The position numbers were made by a program, and so were the translations under genes. Shown in pieces: positions 8,711-15,930 of a DNA stretch of 64,000 nucleotides. The stretch spans positions 1 through 64,000 of the forward strand of contig NZ_FNNP01000002.1 of the NCBI RefSeq assembly GCF_900106805.1. The letters run 5' to 3'. The DNA is from Ruegeria halocynthiae. GTDB lineage: Bacteria; Pseudomonadota; Alphaproteobacteria; Rhodobacterales; Rhodobacteraceae. Every line of letters starts with the position of its first letter. Within the stretch, counting starts at the first letter, position 1. Below the pieces are notes generated by a model, which was given only the letters and a program-made list of their open reading frames with translations, did no database searches and was not told the origin of the DNA.

Positions 8711-9394
8711 ATGGCAACCAATCGTGCGATAAAAAAGCAAAGTCTGCCCGATGTCATCGCCGATGATCTTCGTGAGCGTATTCTGAGTGGTGAACTCGCC
8801 GAAGGGGAAACGATCCGACAGGAGGCGTTGGCAGATGAGTATGATGTCTCTCGTATGCCGATACGCGAAGCGTTGAAACGCCTCAGTGCTGAAGGTCTGG
8901 TGCAGTGGGCCAATAATCGCGGAGGTTCTGTAATCAAACACTCGCTGTCCGAGATCGGTGAGATATTTGATCTTCGGATGTTGATCGAGGTGGATCTGTT
9001 TCGCAGGGCGATACCCGAGATGACCTCTGGCGACTTCGCCCGGTGCGAGGACATATTGCAGCAGATGGAAGTCTCTTATGACAAGGATGATGTCGGCCGA
9101 TGGGGCGCGCTCAATCATGCATTTCACTCGGCACTTTATGCGGCGTCCCGGCGCAACCTTACCCATGAACTGCTGGATCGCGTAAGCCTGCAAGCCGACC
9201 GCTACATTCGTATGCATTTGAGTGTGATGAAGCAGCGTGAGCCTGCCAGAAAAGAGCATCGGCAGTTGCTGGAGTTGGCGCAAATCGGTGATGCAGATGC
9301 AGCGTGTGAGTTGTTGTCGCGGCATATCCGGCGGTCGAAAGAGCAGTTGCTTGAAATGATTGCCGCTAAGAGGTTGGGGGAAGGAACGTCGTGA
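8711..9394 (+). CDS. GntR-family regulator (FCD domain)
   Basis: A 227-aa regulator. The N-terminal winged HTH is clear (DDLRERILSGELAEGETIRQ, then YDVSRMPIREALKRLSAEGL). An all-helical FCD effector domain follows, with metal-ligand-like histidines in LNHAFHSALY and the C-terminal LLSRHIRRSKEQL. It lies 209 bp after the epimerase on the same strand; the gap shows no obvious gene or strong terminator. By position it is the likely regulator of the hydroxyproline genes, as GntR proteins are in rhizobial hyp clusters. The target and effector are inferred. Confidence 0.87.
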   Translation: MATNRAIKKQSLPDVIADDLRERILSGELAEGETIRQEALADEYDVSRMPIREALKRLSAEGLVQWANNRGGSVIKHSLSEIGEIFDLRMLIEVDLFRRAIPEMTSGDFARCEDILQQMEVSYDKDDVGRWGALNHAFHSALYAASRRNLTHELLDRVSLQADRYIRMHLSVMKQREPARKEHRQLLELAQIGDADAACELLSRHIRRSKEQLLEMIAAKRLGEGTS

Positions 9395-9493
9395 GTTCCA
9401 CCAGCGCGAACGGGGCTTTCGGTTTGCGGAAACGCTGCGTTGAAGTTAGAAATTAGGCCGTGCAAATCACCAATTGCGATCGGGTGCCCGGAT

Positions 9494-9964
9494 ATGAAAA
9501 TTGTGACTGGCGGACAAACTGGCGTCGACATGGCTGCGTTGGAATTTGCGCACAGGAACGGTATCCTCTATGGCGGTTGGGTGCCGAAGGGCAGAACCAA
9601 TGAGGCCGGTCTTATCCCCGACCACTTTGGTGGGCTGATTGAAACGAATTCCGAAGATGTGGCGGAACGAACAAGGCTTAATGTCAATTCCAGTGACGCC
9701 ACGCTTGTTATTGTGGACGGATCATCCAGCCCCGGAACGCGGCAAACGGTTGCTTTTGCCGCCGAGGCCAAAAAGCCGCATCTGGTGCTCGATATCAGAC
9801 AAGGTGTGGCCACGAGCGCGCTGCAGGTAGTGGCGTGGTTGGAGGTGAATCCTGTTTCCGTGCTGAATATTGCCGGCCCGCGCGCCTCCGAAGCCCCGGG
9901 GCTTGCTCCTCAGGTGCAACAGGTGCTTGAGGTCTGTCGGAATCAGTTCATTCAACCCAGATAG
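9494..9964 (+). CDS. Putative molybdenum-carrier / YpsA-LOG-like Rossmann protein
   Basis: A 156-aa protein beginning MKIVTGGQTGVDMAALEFA, the hallmark of the putative Mo-cofactor carrier family (Rossmann fold related to YpsA and LOG). Other family features are GGWVPKGRTNEAG, RTRLNVNSSDATLVI and the C-terminal VLNIAGPRASEAPG. Family members are thought to bind nucleotides or molybdenum cofactor, but function is not settled. The ATG at 9494 is used because the conserved N-terminus starts there; an upstream TTG at 9440 would add 18 atypical residues. The last 13 bp overlap the end of thiQ on the opposite strand. Nothing around it concerns molybdenum. Confidence 0.75.
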   Translation: MKIVTGGQTGVDMAALEFAHRNGILYGGWVPKGRTNEAGLIPDHFGGLIETNSEDVAERTRLNVNSSDATLVIVDGSSSPGTRQTVAFAAEAKKPHLVLDIRQGVATSALQVVAWLEVNPVSVLNIAGPRASEAPGLAPQVQQVLEVCRNQFIQPR

Positions 9965-10644
9965 TCGCGCAATGCTGGCGGCGGGTTTTCGAACAGCTGC
10001 GCTGTAGAGACAGGCGGATGTGCGATTTGATCCGCAACCAATACCGTCTGTCGGGTTATGCGAAGCGCATCCTGAGGATCGTGGCTGACCATGAGCAACG
10101 TGGTTCCAGACTCTGCCACCAGGCTCGCAACCAGATCCAGCATCTCAGCCTTCAATGCCGGGCCCAATGCAGCGAAGGGTTCGTCCAGCAACAGGACCTG
10201 CCGCTTTTGTACAAGAATTCTGGCCAGCGCCACTCGACTTTGTTGTCCCCCCGACAACTCGGCCGGTTTTCTGGCCCCCAAATCCGGCAGGCCGACGCGG
10301 ACAAGTGCGGATTGTACGTGTTGGTGTTCGTCCTGAGACAGACCTCCGTTCGGGCGCAGTCCCAACGCGACATTCTGCGCAGCACTCAGGTGAGGAAACA
10401 GGTTCCCATCTTGAAACAGCATCGCCAGAGGTCTTTTGCCCGGTGGCAAGGTCGTCAGGTTTTTACCCTTCCAGAATATCTGCCCGCCTTTCAGATCCCG
10501 AAAACCGGCGATGGTTTCCAGAAGTGTGGATTTTCCGGCGCCAGATGGGCCAATGATCGCAATACTGGACCCGGCTTCGATTTCAAGATCGGCACGGAGC
10601 AGGAAGTCGCCGCTTGAAATGGTGCAGTCGTCAAGCTTCAACAT
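9952..10644 (-). CDS. thiQ: Thiamine ABC transporter ATP-binding protein
   Basis: A 230-aa ABC ATPase, the energy-coupling subunit of the thiamine/TPP importer. Walker A (GPSGAGKSTL), the Q-loop (AMLFQDGNLFPHL), the signature LSGGQQSRVALAR, Walker B (VLLLDEPFAALG) and the H-loop (MVSHDPQDAL) are all intact. The short length without a C-terminal regulatory domain is typical of ThiQ. The start at 10644 (MLKLDDCTISSG) overlaps the thiP stop by 14 bp, so the genes are translationally coupled. It is the third gene of the thiBPQ operon under the TPP riboswitch. Its 3' end overlaps the convergent Mo-carrier-like gene. Confidence 0.95.
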   Translation of the reverse strand: MLKLDDCTISSGDFLLRADLEIEAGSSIAIIGPSGAGKSTLLETIAGFRDLKGGQIFWKGKNLTTLPPGKRPLAMLFQDGNLFPHLSAAQNVALGLRPNGGLSQDEHQHVQSALVRVGLPDLGARKPAELSGGQQSRVALARILVQKRQVLLLDEPFAALGPALKAEMLDLVASLVAESGTTLLMVSHDPQDALRITRQTVLVADQIAHPPVSTAQLFENPPPALRDYLG

Positions 10645-12178
10645 GCCAGCGGCCTCCGCGATCCAGAATCCAGAATACACCCATCGACAGTATCAATAAC
10701 AACAATGCGCCACCCGCCGCCGCTTGCATCTGATAGGCTCCCATCAAGCGGTAGATCTGTAGCGGAAGTGTTGCGATCTGAGCATCCGCAAAAAGGGCGA
10801 TCACCCCAAGATCTCCCATGGAAAGAGCCGCCGTCAGACCTGCCGAAAAGCCGATCTGGGGGCGGAGGCGTGGAAGCATCACGCGCAGGAAGAAAGACCA
10901 GTTGTTCATGTTCAGCGACAGCGCCAGACGCCCGTGCCGCTCCAGCGTATCGCGTGCCGCCGGGACCAGGATCCGAAGCGCGAATGGCAGCGCCATGATC
11001 GCGTTGACAAGTGCCGTCACTGGCAGTGCGAGTGTTGTGGGATTTGCCAGCGGCCGGATCAGAATAAACAGGCCCGTACCAATGACCAGAGGCGAGGCCG
11101 CCAACCCAAGTAGGCCGCCCAGCTCTACGATCCCGTATCGTCCGGTTGCGATGGCAGTGGCCATAGGCAGCGCAAGCAGCAGAAGGACTACGGTACTGGC
11201 CGCAGCAACAAAGATGGAGATTACTGCCGCGCGGAACACCAATGCGGGCATTTCGAAAAGCCCCGCGATACCTGAAATTGTGACCGAAGCCAGGGGTAAA
11301 AGCAGGAAAGCGGCCGCGGCGATGATCCAAAATGCATCCAGCACAGGGGTCCCACCGTCCCAGCGCCGGATTGCCCGGTTCAGTCCGGTCCCGAAACCTT
11401 CGCCTTGTGAGAACCGCAGTGCAGCCAATGCGGCGGTTGCGGTCAAGACCAGCTGTAGCGCAGACAAAAGAGCAGCACGCCCGAGATCGAAATCGTATGT
11501 AAATGCCTGATAGATGGCGAGCTCGATCGTGGTTGCACGAGGGCCACCGCCCAGAGTCAGGGCCACGGCAAAGCTGGTCAGGCAGATGGCAAAAATCACG
11601 GCCAGAACGCCGGGCAGGATACGGCGCAGCATTGGCAATTCGATCAGCCGAAACATTGCCAGCCCCTCGCACCCGAGCTGCGCGGCCAGCCGAAACCGCT
11701 CGGCAGGGATTTCCTGCCATCCTTGCAGGATCAGGCGCGTTGCCAGGGGCAGGTTGAAGAAGACATGGGCCAGAACCACTCCGTGCAGGCCATAGATCTG
11801 AATGGGTGGGAGGCCAAGAATACCCAATGCCTCTGATACCCATCCCGCGCGACCAAAGACGTGCAGAAGCCCGAGAATGGCAACGATGACCGGGAGGATG
11901 AACGGTGCACCCAAAAGCGCGATCAAGGCTCGTCTGCCGGGGAATCTGCGACGGGCCAATGCTCGGGCAACCGGTATGGCAAGGCCTGCGCTGAGCAACG
12001 CGGACAGCGTGGCCTGCAACAGCGTAAATCGCAGGGCGGACCAGTCTGCGGGGCCAAATCCGCCGCCCGCTTCTGCGCGCAGCGCCACCATGAACAGCGT
12101 GCCCAAAATCAGCGCGGCCACGAGAACTGCCGCGCTGACTCCGGGGAGTGGGTTTATTGGCTGAGTGTGCCCAGCCAT
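10631..12178 (-). CDS. thiP: Thiamine ABC transporter permease
   Basis: A 515-aa double-length permease made of two fused BPD_transp_1 domains, the usual ThiP architecture. About twelve hydrophobic segments are visible. Both halves carry EAA loops: AAQLGCEGLAMFRLIELPML in the first and SLNMNNWSFFLRVMLPRLRP in the second. It overlaps thiB by 25 bp at its start and thiQ by 14 bp at its end. With the periplasmic ThiB and the ATPase ThiQ it imports thiamine and its phosphates across the inner membrane. Expression is expected to follow the riboswitch at 13178-13268. Confidence 0.95.
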   Translation of the reverse strand: MAGHTQPINPLPGVSAAVLVAALILGTLFMVALRAEAGGGFGPADWSALRFTLLQATLSALLSAGLAIPVARALARRRFPGRRALIALLGAPFILPVIVAILGLLHVFGRAGWVSEALGILGLPPIQIYGLHGVVLAHVFFNLPLATRLILQGWQEIPAERFRLAAQLGCEGLAMFRLIELPMLRRILPGVLAVIFAICLTSFAVALTLGGGPRATTIELAIYQAFTYDFDLGRAALLSALQLVLTATAALAALRFSQGEGFGTGLNRAIRRWDGGTPVLDAFWIIAAAAFLLLPLASVTISGIAGLFEMPALVFRAAVISIFVAAASTVVLLLLALPMATAIATGRYGIVELGGLLGLAASPLVIGTGLFILIRPLANPTTLALPVTALVNAIMALPFALRILVPAARDTLERHGRLALSLNMNNWSFFLRVMLPRLRPQIGFSAGLTAALSMGDLGVIALFADAQIATLPLQIYRLMGAYQMQAAAGGALLLLILSMGVFWILDRGGRWHVEA

Positions 12179-13134
12179 TCCGCAAGTGCCTGTTCCCGCG
12201 CTGCCGCGGCTTTGTCTTGATCAAAAAGCAGGGCTTTCTGAGGGGTAATGAGGGTTTCGAAACCTTCTGGCAGGCCGGAAGACGGTGTTACGGCCGGGTA
12301 CATCCAGTTGGTCGTTGGAATGATCGTCTGGAATGCGTCAGACACCATGAAGTTCAGAAATTGATCGGCCAGCTCGGGCTGATCTGTATTGGCCAGCTTG
12401 GCAGCCACTTCGACCTGCATGTAGTGACCTTCGTCAAAGGGTGCCGCTGCTTTGCTGGCATCTTCCTCGGCGATCAAGTGATAGGCCGGTGAAGTCGTAT
12501 AGCTGAGAACCATGTCAGCCTCACCTTCCAGGAACAGCCCATAGGCCTCGGACCAGCCCTTGGTCACCGTCACGATGTTGTCCGCAAGGTCTGCCCAGAT
12601 ACTCGGCGCATCATCGCCATAGGAAGCCTTGACCCATAACAGGAGACCCAGGCCCGGAGTTGACGAACGCGGGTCCTGTATGATGATCTTGGCGTCCCCA
12701 TCCGCAAGTTCACGGAAACTGGTGGGCGCAGGGGCATCGGCGTTGTGCACAAAGGCAAAGTAACCCCAGTCATAGGGGACAAAAACTGTATCTGTCCATT
12801 CAACTGGCAACGCGTAGTCGGCAGTAATGGAATGCGGGCCGAACAGGCCGGTTTCCTTGGCTGCTGAGATCAGATTGGTGTCCAGCCCCAACACAATGTC
12901 GGCCTCGGTGTTTTCGCCTTCAAGCCGAACACGCGACAACAGCGCGGCACCGTCTTCGACACCGACCAGGTTCAGGGTGCAGTCACACTCTGCCTCGAAC
13001 GCCTCTTTGACTTTCGGGCCTGGCCCCCAGTCCGAGACAAAGCTGTCATAGGTGTAAACGGTCAGTTCGGGTTTATCGGCGGCCACAGCCGATGTAGCAG
13101 TCAATATTCCCGCAGCAATTGCCAGATGCTTCAT
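12154..13134 (-). CDS. thiB: Thiamine-binding periplasmic protein
   Basis: A 326-aa extracellular solute-binding protein. A signal peptide is clear (MKHLAIAAGILTATSAVAA), and mature sequence begins DKPELTVYTYDSFVSDWGPG, a typical ThiB N-terminus. The core has the family segments VLGLDTNLISAAKETGLF and VPYDWGYFAFVHN. The start at 13134 is chosen because it gives the signal peptide and follows GGAGGATGAA; the frame stays open upstream only through the riboswitch. It is the first gene of thiBPQ. The 44-nt stretch between riboswitch and ATG contains the ribosome-binding site, so control of translation initiation is likely. Confidence 0.95.
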   Translation of the reverse strand: MKHLAIAAGILTATSAVAADKPELTVYTYDSFVSDWGPGPKVKEAFEAECDCTLNLVGVEDGAALLSRVRLEGENTEADIVLGLDTNLISAAKETGLFGPHSITADYALPVEWTDTVFVPYDWGYFAFVHNADAPAPTSFRELADGDAKIIIQDPRSSTPGLGLLLWVKASYGDDAPSIWADLADNIVTVTKGWSEAYGLFLEGEADMVLSYTTSPAYHLIAEEDASKAAAPFDEGHYMQVEVAAKLANTDQPELADQFLNFMVSDAFQTIIPTTNWMYPAVTPSSGLPEGFETLITPQKALLFDQDKAAAAREQALAEWLGTLSQ

Positions 13135-13177
13135 TTCATCCTCCAATGCGGCGAGAGGGCAAGGATGGATGAAACCG

Positions 13178-13268
13178 TTACCTTTCCCTCCGCCGGTTCT
13201 AGCCGGTTCAGGTTCAACGGGTTTGCCAGTTGGCATCTCAGCGCAGTCTTGAGCGCACCCCGAGGTAA
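13178..13268 (-). ncRNA. TPP riboswitch (THI box)
   Basis: Read on the minus strand the sequence has the conserved thi-box elements in order: GGGGTGC, CTGAGATGCC, ACCCGTTGAACCTGA and GGCGGAGGGAAAGG. The terminal P1 helix can form from TTACCT (13268-13263) and AGGTAA (13183-13178). It sits 44 nt upstream of thiB. Thiamine pyrophosphate binding is expected to switch off thiBPQ, probably by hiding the thiB ribosome-binding site, since no terminator with a U-run follows. Confidence 0.95.
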
Positions 13269-13374
13269 AACTGTGATTAGGGAGGTGCGAGGATAATTTC
13301 AACCGAAATCCTGCAAATACAGAGGTGATCGGCAATCAAATGACATTTGCTGATATGGCAGGAACATTGCTGTG

Positions 13375-13390
13375 AAACATGCGCATGTTT
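13375..13390. promoter_or_regulatory. 16-bp perfect palindrome upstream of ccdA
   Basis: AAACATGCGCATGTTT is a perfect 16-bp palindrome ending 48 bp before the ccdA start, with a further half-site (CGCATG) a few bases downstream. Antitoxins with a ribbon-helix-helix domain repress their own operon at such palindromes. It is a good candidate CcdA/CcdAB operator. Confidence 0.6.
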
Positions 13391-13438
13391 GACGCGCATG
13401 GAATGTGTGACTATTCTTACCTAAACGGAGGCGCCCGA

Positions 13439-13669
13439 ATGAACGCACAACCACGGAAACCGACCAATCTGTCGCTTGACAGCGCTTTGCTTACCGAGGC
13501 GAGGGCGCTGAATGTAAATCTTTCCCGCGCTGCTGAGGAAGGGGTGCGCGCAGCTGTTGCTGCGGCCAAGGCCGAGCAGTGGAAGGCCGAAAATGCTGAG
13601 GCGCTGCAAAGTTCTAACTCTTATGTTGAACAGCACGGGTTGCCTCTTGAAGGTTTTCGCCAGTTCTGA
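13439..13669 (+). CDS. ccdA: CcdA-family antitoxin
   Basis: A 76-aa type II antitoxin. The N-terminal half is a ribbon-helix-helix DNA-binding domain (RKPTNLSLDSALLTEARALN). The acidic C-terminal half ending GLPLEGFRQF is the CcdA toxin-neutralising tail. The start at 13439 follows GGAGGCGCCCGA; the frame extends 20 codons upstream but across the palindromic operator. The stop and the ccdB start share one base (TGATG), so the two are coupled. In the cell it binds CcdB and represses the operon. Confidence 0.9.
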   Translation: MNAQPRKPTNLSLDSALLTEARALNVNLSRAAEEGVRAAVAAAKAEQWKAENAEALQSSNSYVEQHGLPLEGFRQF

Positions 13670-13968
13670 TGCCGAAATACGATGTCTTTCCCAATCCATC
13701 CGGTGACGGCTACCTGCTGGATGTTCAGACCGATCTTCTGAGCGATCTGAACACTCGTGTTGTCGCACCCTTGTTGCCGAAGGCACACGCTCCAAAGCCT
13801 GCAGCCCGGCTGAACCCAGAGTTTCGGATCGAAGGCGAACAGGTTGTAATGGTGACACAGTTTCTGGCTGCAGTTCCCACAGGGATTCTCAAATCTCCGG
13901 TATGCAATCTGAAGGGTGATTTTGAACGGATCACGGTCGCCGTCGATATGCTGATGCAGGGCTTTTGA
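13669..13968 (+). CDS. ccdB: CcdB-family toxin (gyrase poison)
   Basis: A 99-aa toxin of the CcdB/Kid fold; F-plasmid CcdB is 101 aa and poisons DNA gyrase. Family features are the N-terminal YDVFPNPSGDGYLLDVQTDLL, the central TRVVAPLLPK, and the EFRIEGEQVVMVTQFLAAVP segment. The C-terminus reads MLMQGF, whereas F-plasmid CcdB ends Trp-Gly-Ile, residues needed for gyrase poisoning. Only the Gly is kept, so potency is uncertain. It is coupled to ccdA by a one-base overlap. No plasmid or integrase genes are nearby, so this is a chromosomal copy. Confidence 0.88.
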   Translation: MPKYDVFPNPSGDGYLLDVQTDLLSDLNTRVVAPLLPKAHAPKPAARLNPEFRIEGEQVVMVTQFLAAVPTGILKSPVCNLKGDFERITVAVDMLMQGF

Positions 13969-13975
13969 AAGAAAA

Positions 13976-13993
13976 TGGCCAGCCCGCAGGGCC
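13976..13993. terminator. Possible hairpin between convergent ccdB and usp
   Basis: TGGCC and GGCCA (13976-13980 and 13989-13993) can pair across 8 nt in the short region between the convergent ccdB and usp genes. There is no T-run, so it would be at best a weak or bidirectional terminator. Confidence 0.3.
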
Positions 13994-14041
13994 AGCCATC
14001 AGTTGCATCAAAATCGAGTCAGGGGTTGAGTTCGATTTCTA

Positions 14042-14449
14042 CTATCCCCGAAGCACCACAACACTGCACTGCGCGTGCCTGACAACGCGCGCCGCAGTCG
14101 AGCCGATCAGATAGTCCGAAAGGCCCGGCTGGTGTGACGCGACGATGATGCAATCCGCCTTGTGCTTTTCTGCCCAGTCCAGGATCGAATTCGTCGGATG
14201 CCCGGTGACCACATGGGTGCTGATTTTCGCGGACCCCATGACGCTGCTCAGCCGTTCTTCAAATTCGGAAACGCTTTTCTGCACCTGATCGGGCGGAAAA
14301 TACGAACCGATATACGAGGGAAGTTCTTCCAGAACGGATAGAACCGACACTGTACCACCTTCCGCCAGCAGGCGGCTTGCGGCATCCAGAGATGTGGAGC
14401 AGTCGTTGATGTGATCAGGGGCGACTGGAACGAGAATATGGTTGTACAT
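14042..14449 (-). CDS. Universal stress protein, TRAP-linked
   Basis: A 135-aa UspA-domain protein. The N-terminal strand YNHILVPVAPDHINDCS and the C-terminal motif YLIGSTAARVVRHAQCSVVVL match ATP-binding Usps, including the Gly-Ser phosphate contact. It is 13 nt after the TRAP large-permease gene with a strong GGAGG before its ATG, so it belongs to that operon. The same arrangement occurs with TeaD, the Usp that modulates the ectoine TRAP transporter TeaABC in Halomonas. A regulatory role for this transporter is inferred by analogy. Confidence 0.9.
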   Translation of the reverse strand: MYNHILVPVAPDHINDCSTSLDAASRLLAEGGTVSVLSVLEELPSYIGSYFPPDQVQKSVSEFEERLSSVMGSAKISTHVVTGHPTNSILDWAEKHKADCIIVASHQPGLSDYLIGSTAARVVRHAQCSVVVLRG

Positions 14450-14462
14450 CTGTACCTCCGGA

Positions 14463-15770
14463 TTATTTTAGGATGCTGGGCAACCAAGTGGCGATCTGCG
14501 GGAAGATGAAGATCAGAGTCAGACCCACGAACTGGAGCACCACGAACGGCCCGACTGAATTGTAGACATCTCCCATGCTGACATCTTTGGGCAACACCCC
14601 TTTGATCCAGAACAGAACGAAGCCGAACGGAGGTGTCAGATAAGCGATCTGGATGTTCACGATGAACAGTGCGCCAAACCACAGCTTGTCGATGCCCAGT
14701 TCGTCCACGATCGGAATGAACAGCGGCGTACACAGCATGATGATAGCCCAATCGTCCATCACCATACCCAGCACCAGGATGATCAGCATCATCATCAGCA
14801 GGATGCCGGTGCTGCCGCCTGGCATGGAAAGAACCAGATTGGTCAGCAGGTCCTGGCTGCCCAGAGTGTTGAACACATTCAGGTAGACGGTCGCGCCTAT
14901 CAGGATCCACAAGCCCATGCCGCTGAGTTTAAGCGTGGAAACGAGCGACTCGCGCAACACGCCCCAGGTGAGCTTTCCGTAAATCAGGTTGATGACAAAT
15001 GCGCCTGCAGCACCAAATGCAGCAGCCTCCGCCGGAGTTGCAATGCCGCCCCAGATGACTCCCAGCACAATGGTGATAAGCAAAGCGAACGGCCAGATGC
15101 TGAGAACAGCGGTCAGTTTTTCAGCGCGGGTGAATTTCTGATCTGCCGGAAGGGCAGGGCCCAGTTCAGGCTGAATCCTACAGCGAACGCCGATGTAGAT
15201 TGTGTAGAACGTTGCCAGCATCAGTCCCGGCAACAGGCCCGCCATGAACAGATCACCAATCGAAACCTTGGCCAGCAGTCCATAGAAGATGAAGGGAACG
15301 CTTGGCGGGATCAGAGCGCCCAAGGCGCCGCCTGCCGCAATACAGCCAATCGCGATACGGCGATCATATTTATAGCGCATCATCGAGGGGTAGGCGATCT
15401 GCCCCATGGTAGTGGTCGCCGGAGGTGTGATGCCAGTGATGGCAGCAAACACAGTACAAACTTGAACTGTTCCCATGGCAAGACCGCCATGAATGTGGCC
15501 AATTAGTTTGTAGACCGCGTCATAGGCGGTCTCTGCTATCCCGGAAAATCGTATGAGTGATCCCATGAACAGGAACAAGGGCACCGTCACCAGAACCGAG
15601 TTCCAAGGTGTTGAATAGAAGGCGCTTGGTACCGAAAGCAGTGCGCGCGGTTCAAAAATCAGTGCAAACAACACCGCTGTTCCACCCAGACCGAACGCTA
15701 CTGGTAGCCCCATGAAAAGGATACCAAAAAGTATTAAGAAATACAGCGCTGTAATAAGTTCGAGGCTCAT
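14463..15770 (-). CDS. TRAP transporter large permease (DctM)
   Basis: A 435-aa DctM-type membrane protein, the Na+-coupled translocating subunit of a tripartite ATP-independent periplasmic transporter. About twelve hydrophobic segments are visible, with family motifs GSLIRFSGIAETAYD, AITGITPPATTTMGQIAYPSM and GGALGALIPPSVPFIFYGLL. The start at 15770 has AAGGA upstream. The gene is separated from dctP by 160 nt that contain a perfect 12-bp hairpin, and is followed closely by usp. The substrate is not evident. Confidence 0.93.
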   Translation of the reverse strand: MSLELITALYFLILFGILFMGLPVAFGLGGTAVLFALIFEPRALLSVPSAFYSTPWNSVLVTVPLFLFMGSLIRFSGIAETAYDAVYKLIGHIHGGLAMGTVQVCTVFAAITGITPPATTTMGQIAYPSMMRYKYDRRIAIGCIAAGGALGALIPPSVPFIFYGLLAKVSIGDLFMAGLLPGLMLATFYTIYIGVRCRIQPELGPALPADQKFTRAEKLTAVLSIWPFALLITIVLGVIWGGIATPAEAAAFGAAGAFVINLIYGKLTWGVLRESLVSTLKLSGMGLWILIGATVYLNVFNTLGSQDLLTNLVLSMPGGSTGILLMMMLIILVLGMVMDDWAIIMLCTPLFIPIVDELGIDKLWFGALFIVNIQIAYLTPPFGFVLFWIKGVLPKDVSMGDVYNSVGPFVVLQFVGLTLIFIFPQIATWLPSILK

Positions 15771-15862
15771 GATCTTCAGTTTCCTTACCTAGTGGCCGTT
15801 CGCGCGGTCTTTTCGGGTTGCCTGTCAACGGTCTTGAGAATGCTCACATGCGCCCATCTGAT

Positions 15863-15889
15863 CCACTGGCCCGAATGTCGGGCCAGTGG
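15863..15889 (-). other. Perfect 12-bp stem-loop after dctP
   Basis: CCACTGGCCCGA-ATG-TCGGGCCAGTGG makes a perfect 12-bp stem with a 3-nt loop, 41 nt after the dctP stop and about 90 nt before dctM. No U-run follows on the minus strand, so it is probably not a full terminator. It is well placed to stabilise the dctQP mRNA and raise binding-protein levels over permease levels. Confidence 0.7.
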
Positions 15890-15930
15890 AGGTATCGTTG
15901 GCAATGCGTAAAGCTTCACGCGGCGCGGAA

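Noticed and set aside
8426..9325. 299-aa open frame opposite the GntR gene
   Set aside because: Overlaps the C-terminal end of the epimerase gene and the GntR gene antisense; no features.
10638..12224. 528-aa open frame on the minus strand, another frame of thiP
   Set aside because: It is Arg/Ser/Cys-rich, has no family features, and lies wholly on thiP, which has clear permease features.
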